Assembly (NCBI GenBank): GCA_023386555.1
Contig: JAEWJK010000013.1
Location: 198,907-262,906 of the forward strand
DNA from: Bacteroidota bacterium
GTDB taxonomy: Bacteria; Bacteroidota; Bacteroidia; Chitinophagales; Chitinophagaceae
Direction of reading: 5' to 3'
DNA length: 64,000 bases
A program made the translations under genes and the position numbers. The notes beneath the pieces were generated by a model that was given only the letters and a program-made list of their open reading frames with translations, had not been told where the DNA came from and searched no databases. Positions 50,886 to 59,375 of the stretch are shown here, in pieces (the stretch's first letter is position 1; each line of letters opens with the position of its first letter).

Positions 50886-52997
50886 ATGAGAAAACTTGGC
50901 ATTGTATTATTATTTATGGCTGTTGTTCCTATGACGTTGAATGCTCAACGAGGATCAGTTATCGGTGTAGCTACAGATCCCAATGCAAAAGAAGCTTCTA
51001 AGCTGGCTAAACAGGCATCTAAACTTTGGGATAACGGTGAATATTATGAAGCAGAAAAAAAATATTACGAAGCTTTCCGGTTGTCGCCTAACATCTTCTA
51101 CATGGAGGAACTGGCAAAAAATAAACTAGACTTAGGTGATCTGAAAGGCAGCAATAAAGTTTGGGAAGATGCCATTAAAGTTTTGGTTACAAAAGAAGGA
51201 GCTAAGGATGTACTCTATCGAGCTTATCAGCAAAAGATTGATCTTAATACAAAGAAGGGAGATCCTGAAATTGCCTTACACGATCTTATTAACTTCTATA
51301 AAGAATATGGCCCGCTAGATAAAAAGCTTTATAAAAACAGTTCTCTTTTCAATATTTACTTCTACGAATTGTCTTTGATTGCTTTTCAGATTAATGATGA
51401 AAAAAGTCTCTCAGAGATTTATAATATTCTTCATGAGAATGATATGATGAAGTTGTATGAGTTCAGGGCTGAGATTTTATTGTTACTTGTTCAGGGAAAG
51501 CATGATGAAGCTATTGCTAAAGCATTAAAGGTAGAAGACGATGGTGGAGGCTTTCTCTTTTCAAGAGTGGAGGCAAGGGTATTACTTTCAATTGCTTACG
51601 CCTATGCTGGTGATGTTACTAACTCAAAGAAATATATCAAAGAGGCTAAAAAGAATATTCTGGTTGGTGAGCGTTTCTTCTATGCTGTAACGGCAAAAAA
51701 TGCGTTAACAGAAAAGGATTATAAAGTAGCAATTGAAGATTATACAAGTGCCATTAAACCTAGACAGGTTATGTGGACCAAGCAGGAACAAGCTGCAAAA
51801 TTTGTAAACTATACGGGCAGAGCACAAGCCTATGAAGGTTTAGGAGATTTTATCAATGCAAAAAAAGATTACGAAGCTGCATTGGTTTATCATGCTGAAT
51901 ACGAACCTGCACTTACCGGACTTGCAAGATTAGAAGGCAGAGTCATCTCCGAAAGAAGATCAGATAAACTTCCGCCTGAAATAATTATCACAGAGCCATC
52001 TTCATTAACACGTGGATTGAAAGTTACCGGCAACGGTACCGATATGATGATCAAAGGAATCGCTAAAGATTCTTTTGGATTAAAATCTGTTACGATCAAT
52101 GGAACGAATGTATTTACAAAAGAGCAGGGAGATTTTTGGGGTAATGTGTCATTAAAAGTTGGATTGAATACAGTAGTTATTGAGGCTACAGACATGGCTG
52201 GAAATAAAGCATCTAAAACAATAGAGATAGAACAACCTGCAGCACCTGTTGCAGTGAAAGAAGAAGAAATTATTGCTGCAACCGAAAAAGAAGGAAAGAA
52301 CTATGCATTATTCATAGCCAGTCAAAATTATGATGATGCTTCAATTCCTTCACTGGAAAATCCGATCGGTGATGCGGTGAAACTCAAACTCATTCTAAAG
52401 AAGAATTACGGTTTTAAAGATGATAACATCATCAGTCTCTACAATCCTGAGAAAAATAATTTCAAACAACAATTTCAGCAACTATCAGAAGCTTTGCAAC
52501 CGGAAGATAATCTTGTGATCTTCTACGCTGGTCATGGTGTGTGGGTAGAGAAAGAAAAGAAAGGGTATTGGTTATTAACCGATGCTAAAAGAAATGATTC
52601 AGAGACCTGGGTATCTAATAAAGATGTGTTGGATATGATCGCTAAACTTCCCACACGTCATACATTACTAATTACCGATGCATGTTTTTCAGGTGGAGTA
52701 TTCAAAACAAGAAGTCTTGGTAAAGATGCACCTGCAGCCATGGTGAGTATGAACGAAAAGATCAGCCGTGTGGCAATTACCAGTGGTAATGATACCGAAG
52801 TTCCTGATGAATCTGTATTTATGAAGTATTTGGTAAAAGCATTGAGTGAGAACAAAGACAAATACCTCACAGCTCAAAAGATGTTCATTACACAAATCAT
52901 AGAAGCAGTAATGACTGAAACCAAAACAGAACCACGTTACGGAACACTTGAATTGGCAGGACATGTAGGTGGTGATTTTATATTCGTAAAAAAGTAA
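50886..52997 (+). CDS. Exported TPR-caspase protein 5 (subgroup B)
   Basis: The 703-residue protein has a signal peptide (MRKLGIVLLFMAVVPMTLNAQ), helical repeats (35-340) with canonical TPRs near 295-335 (AQAYEGLGDFINAKKDYEAA), an Ig-like domain (about 359-450) and a caspase domain (467-703) with His550 and Cys600. The linker before the Ig-like domain reads LEGRVISERRSDKLPP, with a double Arg that a basic-specific caspase could cut. Its central part is almost identical to protein 8, whose C-terminal tail is of another type. Confidence 0.92.
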   Translation: MRKLGIVLLFMAVVPMTLNAQRGSVIGVATDPNAKEASKLAKQASKLWDNGEYYEAEKKYYEAFRLSPNIFYMEELAKNKLDLGDLKGSNKVWEDAIKVLVTKEGAKDVLYRAYQQKIDLNTKKGDPEIALHDLINFYKEYGPLDKKLYKNSSLFNIYFYELSLIAFQINDEKSLSEIYNILHENDMMKLYEFRAEILLLLVQGKHDEAIAKALKVEDDGGGFLFSRVEARVLLSIAYAYAGDVTNSKKYIKEAKKNILVGERFFYAVTAKNALTEKDYKVAIEDYTSAIKPRQVMWTKQEQAAKFVNYTGRAQAYEGLGDFINAKKDYEAALVYHAEYEPALTGLARLEGRVISERRSDKLPPEIIITEPSSLTRGLKVTGNGTDMMIKGIAKDSFGLKSVTINGTNVFTKEQGDFWGNVSLKVGLNTVVIEATDMAGNKASKTIEIEQPAAPVAVKEEEIIAATEKEGKNYALFIASQNYDDASIPSLENPIGDAVKLKLILKKNYGFKDDNIISLYNPEKNNFKQQFQQLSEALQPEDNLVIFYAGHGVWVEKEKKGYWLLTDAKRNDSETWVSNKDVLDMIAKLPTRHTLLITDACFSGGVFKTRSLGKDAPAAMVSMNEKISRVAITSGNDTEVPDESVFMKYLVKALSENKDKYLTAQKMFITQIIEAVMTETKTEPRYGTLELAGHVGGDFIFVKK

Positions 52998-53006
52998 TAA
53001 ATACTA

Positions 53007-55088
53007 ATGAAGAATATTTTCATTTTATTATTATTCATTTCATCATCTGTCTGGGCACAGGATTTTGATAAAATGGTGAACAAGGCCCGGAATCTCTGGA
53101 AAGATGAACAGTTTATCGAGGCTGAAAAATTATTCAAAGAAGCACATAAGATCAGACCTTGTATGTCGATCATCAGGGAACTTGCCCGTAATAAATTTAA
53201 GATCGGCGACATTAAAGGTGCTAATAAAGTATCCGATGAAGATATTCTATCATGGTCAACTGATATCCGCTGTGACTTTAAACAAAAAGACATTAATTAT
53301 AATTTATTCAATGCTTACACCCAGAAAATAGATTTGAACCTCACTATGGGTGATCCGAAGATTGCATTAGCAACAGGACTTGAATTGTTGAACAAAAAGA
53401 TCGACGGTTATGAAAGTCCTTTTCGATTAATGGCAAATCAATTAACAGGTCCGGTTGAGAGTTTATTAGAAGTGGCTTTTTTAATGGAAGATCAACAGGC
53501 AGTTGATGCATATCTCACCGTATTAAGAACCTATCCTAAATCGGAAAGACAACAATTCTTTGCATCCGTTTATTCTTTGCTTCTCGGAAATAAAGTAGAT
53601 GAGGCTATTACTTTAGCTACCAATATTTCTGAAGGTGGGGGTGATTTTTTTGCATCTAAATGGTGTGGCGATTACATGCTTGCCATAAGTTATGGCTACA
53701 AAGGAGATTTTGAAAAATCAGATCACTATCGAAATAAAGCAAAAAAAGGAACGGCCAACAACAGGTTTTTTGCAACATTGGATGGGCGAAATGCCATTCT
53801 TAAAAAAGACTTTCATAAAGCCATTTCACTTTTTACAACAGCATTGAAACCTCGTAAGTTTTTTTGGATGAATATTGATCCAATCGACAAGTTCAGCACC
53901 TACACTCATAGGGCAAAAGCTTATGAAGGTTTGGGTGAATATGTAAAAGCAAAAAATGATTACCAGGCAGCATTAGTTTATAATCCGGATTATGAACCTG
54001 CAGTCATTGGTTTAAACAGGCTCGAAGGTAAAGTGGTTTCAGAAAGAAGATCAGACAAAATACCTCCGGTAATTATCATCACAGAACCTTCTTCTCTAAC
54101 CCGTGGATTGAAAGTTACCGGTAGCGGAACTGATATGATGATCAAAGGCATCGCTAAAGATTCATTCGGGTTGAAATCAGTTACCATCAACGGTATCAGT
54201 GTTTTCGTAAAAGAAGAAGGAGATTTCTGGGGAAATGTGGTATTAAAGGAAGGGTTGAACAATATTGTTATTGAAGCAATGGACATAGCGGGTAATAAAT
54301 CTTCTAAAACAGTGCAGATAGAACAACCTTCAGCACCTGTTGCAGTAAAGGAAGATGAAATTATTGCAGTAAAAGAAAAAGAGGGAAAGAACTATGCTTT
54401 ATTTGTAGCAAGCCAGAATTATGATGATCCGGCTATCCCCTCACTCGAAAATCCAATAACTGACGCAGTAAAGCTTAAGTTGGTTTTAAAGAAGCAATAT
54501 GGTTTTAAAGAAGACCAGATATTCTTATTAAATAATCCCGAGGCTGCAGGGTTAAGAAAACAATTTCAGCAATTGGCAGAGATCTTACAGCCGGAAGATA
54601 ATGTTATCATCTTCTATGCTGGTCATGGTGTATGGGTAGAGAAAGAAAAGAAAGGTTATTGGTTATTGACTGATGCAAAGAGAAATGATTCAGAAACCTG
54701 GGTGTCTAATAAAGATGTATTGGATATGATCGCCAAACTCCCAACACGTCATACATTGTTGATCACAGATGCATGTTTTTCAGGTGGTGTTTTTAAAACA
54801 AGAAGTTTGGGTAAAGATGCACCAGCAGCCATGGTGAGTATGAATGAAAAGATCAGCCGTGTTGCTATAACAAGTGGTAACGATACGGAAGTACCGGATG
54901 AATCTGTATTCATGAAATACCTGGTAAAGGCATTAAGTGAGAACAAGGATAAATATTTAACTGCTCAAAAGATGTTCATCACACAAATCATCGAAGCAGT
55001 AATGACAGAAACCAAAACAGAACCACGTTACGGCACTTTAGAATTAGCAGGACATGTAGGTGGTGATTTTATATTCGTAAAGAAGTAA
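53007..55088 (+). CDS. Exported TPR-caspase protein 6 (subgroup B)
   Basis: The 693-residue protein has a signal peptide (MKNIFILLLFISSSVWAQ), helical repeats (20-335), an Ig-like domain (about 349-440) and a caspase domain (457-693) with His540 and Cys590. The region from the catalytic Cys to the stop is identical or nearly so to protein 5, but the p20-like part before it differs more (for example KEDQIFLLNNPEAAGLRKQF). The linker again contains SERRSDK. Nine bases separate it from protein 5 and 8 from protein 7. Confidence 0.92.
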   Translation: MKNIFILLLFISSSVWAQDFDKMVNKARNLWKDEQFIEAEKLFKEAHKIRPCMSIIRELARNKFKIGDIKGANKVSDEDILSWSTDIRCDFKQKDINYNLFNAYTQKIDLNLTMGDPKIALATGLELLNKKIDGYESPFRLMANQLTGPVESLLEVAFLMEDQQAVDAYLTVLRTYPKSERQQFFASVYSLLLGNKVDEAITLATNISEGGGDFFASKWCGDYMLAISYGYKGDFEKSDHYRNKAKKGTANNRFFATLDGRNAILKKDFHKAISLFTTALKPRKFFWMNIDPIDKFSTYTHRAKAYEGLGEYVKAKNDYQAALVYNPDYEPAVIGLNRLEGKVVSERRSDKIPPVIIITEPSSLTRGLKVTGSGTDMMIKGIAKDSFGLKSVTINGISVFVKEEGDFWGNVVLKEGLNNIVIEAMDIAGNKSSKTVQIEQPSAPVAVKEDEIIAVKEKEGKNYALFVASQNYDDPAIPSLENPITDAVKLKLVLKKQYGFKEDQIFLLNNPEAAGLRKQFQQLAEILQPEDNVIIFYAGHGVWVEKEKKGYWLLTDAKRNDSETWVSNKDVLDMIAKLPTRHTLLITDACFSGGVFKTRSLGKDAPAAMVSMNEKISRVAITSGNDTEVPDESVFMKYLVKALSENKDKYLTAQKMFITQIIEAVMTETKTEPRYGTLELAGHVGGDFIFVKK

Positions 55089-55096
55089 CTAATTAT

Positions 55097-57220
55097 ATGA
55101 GAAAGCTGGTAATATTATGGTGCATTGTATTTTGCTTAATAGCCGTAGCCTCAGACGCCCAAAGAGTAACCAAGGCAGAACAGAATCGTTATAAGGAAGC
55201 GTTCGATCTGTCAGAAAAAGCAAGGAAGCTTTGGAAAAGAGAACAATACATTGAAGCGGAAAAGCTCTTTTATCAGTCAAATAATCTACAACCATTGTGG
55301 TATAGTTCAGGGTTATTAATACTGGGTGACCTTAAGCTAGAGCAAGGTGATATAAATGGAGCGAAAAGAGCATACAAAACGCTTATTGAAAGCATAAAGT
55401 CTTACCAGGGTAATCTTGTAAGTGGTGTAGGCGAATGGTTGTATGTATCTAAGGAAAGTGTTTTAAGACTACTTCACCAGGAGGTGGCTTTTTCCAACTT
55501 TGGAAAAGGTGATATTAATTATGCACTTGAAAACTATCTGGCTGCACTTAGGATAGGTGGACCAAACGATCTTTCTTTTTACGCATCGCTTACAGCTCTT
55601 TTTGCCCAGGATGCTACAGCCCTCAGAGAGATCATTGAAATTGTAAATCGTGGTCCGGAGAAATATAAGGGGCATGCAATATTGAGTGATGCCTTTCTCG
55701 ACATTGTTACAAATAATTACTCCGAAGCAATAAAAAAGCTGGAACGGCTGGATGAAGGAAAACGATTATTCAAGAACTCAAAAATTTATGCAAGCATGGC
55801 CCTTTGCCTTGTTCATGCTTTTAATAAAGATGTTGCCCAAAGTGAGATAGCATTGAAAGATCATTTAAAGGATCTGCAGGTAAGCAAGGATTTTCCGTTT
55901 GTTGACTATACAAAAGGCCTTAACGCTTTAACACAAGGCAGATTCGAGGATGCAAAAAATCATTTTACGGAAGAACTTAAACCCCGTAACCGAATGATCT
56001 CAACTGCGCTATACACTTTTAGATCTTTAGCACCGCACATGTCGTATGTGGGAAGAGCAGAGGCATACACAGGTTTGAAAGAATACTCACTCGCAAGGCA
56101 GGACTTTGAAAGAGCCTTGCTGTACAAACCAGATTATGAGCCTGCACAAATGGGTCTCGCAAAACTGGAAGGTAAGATCATCACCGAACGTAAGACAGAT
56201 AAAGAACCACCGGTTATTACGCTCACTGAACCTTCAGTTACTCGTGGCTTGAAAGTTTCTTCAGCAGGTTTTGATGTAACATTCAGGGGTATTGCAAAAG
56301 ATCCGGCAGGACTCAAATCTGTAAACATCAACGGTACAGATGTGTATGCACAGGAAAATGGAAACTTCTGGGGCAACATCACTTTAAAAGAAGGAATGAA
56401 TAATGTGGTGATCAAAGCAACAGACATTGCAGGTAATACTGGAATGTTAGAAGTGCAGATTGAAAAAGTAGCGACACAAAAGCAGGAAGAAATAATTCCG
56501 GTTGTTGCAAAAGAAGCAAAGAACTATGCATTGATTATTGCATCTCAATCTTATGATGATCCTTCAATTCCTTCACTCGAAAATCCCGTTACAGATGCAG
56601 TTAAGCTAAAGTTTGCTTTAAAGAATAATTACAACTTCAACGAAGACAACATTTCTATTTTATTCAACCCTGCAATTGTAGACCTTAAAAAGAAATTTAA
56701 TGAATTGATGGAAGCGGTGCAACCGGAAGACAATGTAATTATCTTTTATGCAGGCCATGGAATTTGGGTCGAGAAAGAAAAAAAAGGTTACTGGCTATTG
56801 GCTGATGCAAAACGCAATGATGCAAATACCTGGTTACCCAATAAAACTGTATTGGAGTTAATTGCTAAAGTTCCATCCCGGCATACATTACTAATCACCG
56901 ATGCATGTTTCTCACGTGGTGTATTTAAAACAAGAAGCCTCGGTGCAGATGCTCCACAGGCAATGAGAGAGATGAGCGAAAAGATCAGTCGTGTGGCTAT
57001 CACCAGTGGTAATGATACAGAAGTCCCGGATGAATCTGTTTTCATGAAGTATTTGGTGAAAGCACTGAGTGAGAACAAAGACAAATACCTCACTGCACAA
57101 AAAATGTTCATCAATCACATTATCGAAGCAGTGATGAACGAAACCAAAACAGAACCACGTTATGGCACTTTGGAATTAGCGGGGCATGTTGGTGGTGATT
57201 TTATATTCGTAAAGAAATAG
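55097..57220 (+). CDS. Exported TPR-caspase protein 7 (subgroup C)
   Basis: The 707-residue protein has a signal peptide (MRKLVILWCIVFCLIAVASD), helical repeats (25-350), an Ig-like domain (about 367-455) and a caspase domain (472-707) with His554 and Cys604. Just after the catalytic Cys it reads DACFSRGVF, with Arg607 where all other members have Gly. That position lies in the loop carrying the nucleophile and could alter activity. The C-terminal 110 residues match proteins 8 and 9 (FINHIIEAVMNETKTEPRYG). Confidence 0.92.
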   Translation: MRKLVILWCIVFCLIAVASDAQRVTKAEQNRYKEAFDLSEKARKLWKREQYIEAEKLFYQSNNLQPLWYSSGLLILGDLKLEQGDINGAKRAYKTLIESIKSYQGNLVSGVGEWLYVSKESVLRLLHQEVAFSNFGKGDINYALENYLAALRIGGPNDLSFYASLTALFAQDATALREIIEIVNRGPEKYKGHAILSDAFLDIVTNNYSEAIKKLERLDEGKRLFKNSKIYASMALCLVHAFNKDVAQSEIALKDHLKDLQVSKDFPFVDYTKGLNALTQGRFEDAKNHFTEELKPRNRMISTALYTFRSLAPHMSYVGRAEAYTGLKEYSLARQDFERALLYKPDYEPAQMGLAKLEGKIITERKTDKEPPVITLTEPSVTRGLKVSSAGFDVTFRGIAKDPAGLKSVNINGTDVYAQENGNFWGNITLKEGMNNVVIKATDIAGNTGMLEVQIEKVATQKQEEIIPVVAKEAKNYALIIASQSYDDPSIPSLENPVTDAVKLKFALKNNYNFNEDNISILFNPAIVDLKKKFNELMEAVQPEDNVIIFYAGHGIWVEKEKKGYWLLADAKRNDANTWLPNKTVLELIAKVPSRHTLLITDACFSRGVFKTRSLGADAPQAMREMSEKISRVAITSGNDTEVPDESVFMKYLVKALSENKDKYLTAQKMFINHIIEAVMNETKTEPRYGTLELAGHVGGDFIFVKK

Positions 57221-57236
57221 AAGCAAACAAAGGATT

Positions 57237-59372
57237 ATGCAAAGAACATTAATATCCATATTATCCTTCCTACTTTTTATCAATTCCTATGTTGCTGCGC
57301 AGAGCGAAGTGTCAGGAGTAGAAACAATTAGTTCCAGCGAAGCGATGAAAATTATAAAAAAGGCTAGGCAACTCTGGAAAGAAGATCGATATGTAGAAGC
57401 GGCTAAATTATTTTATGAAGCAGAAAACCTGCATCCCGCCGGTTTTTTGGATGAGCTTGCACGGCTGAAATTTGAGCTTGGTGATGTTAGAGGAGCCAAC
57501 AAAACCTACGATGATTGTATAATCAAGCTTTCTGGTGAAATAAAGAATAGTAGTTATACCAAGTCTCAGACTAGAGATAAGCTTTGTAATATTTATTGGA
57601 AAAAAATTGATAAAAATGCTACAAGTGGTGATCCTAAAGAAGCCGTCTTAACCGCAGTTAAATTCTTAAAAAATCCTCCTGAAGGACATCGAAATATTTT
57701 TGGTATGCATTACCCCGAAGTAAAAGGGGTTTTACTTTCTGCTATAAATGTTGCTTTTCAAATCGAAGATATTCATAGTCTTTCTGAGTTTGAATCTCTT
57801 CTCACTACATACGAAAAAAGTAAACAGGCGTTTTTGTACGCTAGTGTTTATAAGAAAGTTCTCGAAAAGAGATTTGATGAAGCTGAGAAGCAGGCATTAG
57901 AAGGAGAGGATAATGCCGGAGGATTAGGATTCAATTCGAAAATGTTAGTGAGAGCTCTATTAGCGATTGTATATTCTTATAAAGGGGATTTTGTAAAATC
58001 GCAGCAATGGATTAATGAATCAAAAAAATCCATTGTTATTGGTGAGGGTTTTTTTATAAAGATTAATGGTATTAACGCACTTACTGCAAAGAAATATGAT
58101 GAGGCAATAAAATATTTTAATTCCGCTCTTAACAATAACAGAACTTCATATTTTAGCATAAACCAATTAGGAAGATTTAATACTTACACCTTTAGGGCTC
58201 AAGCCTACGAAGGACTGGGAGATTTTATAAACGCCAAGAAAGATTACGAAGCTGCATTAGTGTACCATCCAGAATATGAACCAGCACTAACAGGTCTTGC
58301 ACGATTAGAAGGAAGAGTCATCTCTGAAAGAAGGGCTGATAAACTTCCTCCGGAAATTATTATCACAGAGCCATCATCATTAACACGAGGGTTAAAAATA
58401 TCTGGTAATGGTACCGATATGATGATCAAAGGCATTGCAAAAGATTCTTTCGGTTTGAAATCTGTATCGATCAACGGCACTCCGGTTTATAATAAGGAAG
58501 ACGGAAACTTCTGGGGTAACGTATCTTTAAAAGCAGGATTAAATACTGTGATTATCGAAGCCACAGACATGGCTGGCAACAAAGCATCTAAAACAATTGA
58601 GATCGAACAACCTTCAGCACCTGTTGCAGTAAAGCAAGAAGAGATTGTAGCTGTAACAGAAAAGGAAGGAAAGAATTATGCTTTATTCATAGCCAGTCAG
58701 AATTATGATGATGCTTCTATTCCTTCACTGGAAAATCCCATCGGTGATGCGGTGAAACTCAAACTAATTCTAAAGAAGAATTACGGTTTTAAAGATGATA
58801 ACATCATCAGCTTATATAATCCTGAGAAAAATAATTTCAAACAACAGTTTCAGCAACTATCAGAAGTATTACAACCTGAAGACAATCTTGTGATCTTCTA
58901 CGCTGGTCATGGTGTTTGGGTAGAAAAAGAAAAGAAGGGTTATTGGTTATTGACTGATGCCAAACGAAATGATTCAGAAACCTGGGTATCAAATAAAGAT
59001 GTATTGGATATGATCGCAAAGCTTCCAACACGTCATACATTACTCATAACCGATGCATGTTTTTCAGGTGGTGTATTTAAAACAAGAAGCCTTGGTGCAG
59101 ATGCTTCTCAGGCTATGAGAGAAATGAGTGAAAAGATCAGTCGTGTAGCCATCACCTCAGGCAACGATACAGAAGTTCCTGATGAATCTGTTTTCATGAA
59201 GTATTTAGTAAAAGCTTTGAGTGAGAACAAAGACAAATACCTCACTGCACAGAAGATGTTCATTAATCACATCATTGAAGCAGTAATGAATGAGACCAAA
59301 ACAGAACCACGATATGGCACTCTAGAATTAGCAGGGCATGTAGGTGGTGATTTTATATTCGTAAAAAAGTAG
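57237..59372 (+). CDS. Exported TPR-caspase protein 8 (B/C hybrid)
   Basis: The 711-residue protein has a signal peptide (MQRTLISILSFLLFINSYVA), helical repeats (35-350), an Ig-like domain (about 367-458) and a caspase domain (475-711) with His558 and Cys608. From about residue 330 to just after Cys608 it follows protein 5 almost residue for residue, then switches to the subgroup C tail (AMREMSEKISR and FINHIIEAVMNETK) found in proteins 7 and 9. This mosaic pattern points to gene conversion or unequal crossing-over in the array. Confidence 0.92.
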   Translation: MQRTLISILSFLLFINSYVAAQSEVSGVETISSSEAMKIIKKARQLWKEDRYVEAAKLFYEAENLHPAGFLDELARLKFELGDVRGANKTYDDCIIKLSGEIKNSSYTKSQTRDKLCNIYWKKIDKNATSGDPKEAVLTAVKFLKNPPEGHRNIFGMHYPEVKGVLLSAINVAFQIEDIHSLSEFESLLTTYEKSKQAFLYASVYKKVLEKRFDEAEKQALEGEDNAGGLGFNSKMLVRALLAIVYSYKGDFVKSQQWINESKKSIVIGEGFFIKINGINALTAKKYDEAIKYFNSALNNNRTSYFSINQLGRFNTYTFRAQAYEGLGDFINAKKDYEAALVYHPEYEPALTGLARLEGRVISERRADKLPPEIIITEPSSLTRGLKISGNGTDMMIKGIAKDSFGLKSVSINGTPVYNKEDGNFWGNVSLKAGLNTVIIEATDMAGNKASKTIEIEQPSAPVAVKQEEIVAVTEKEGKNYALFIASQNYDDASIPSLENPIGDAVKLKLILKKNYGFKDDNIISLYNPEKNNFKQQFQQLSEVLQPEDNLVIFYAGHGVWVEKEKKGYWLLTDAKRNDSETWVSNKDVLDMIAKLPTRHTLLITDACFSGGVFKTRSLGADASQAMREMSEKISRVAITSGNDTEVPDESVFMKYLVKALSENKDKYLTAQKMFINHIIEAVMNETKTEPRYGTLELAGHVGGDFIFVKK

Positions 59373-59375
59373 TTT

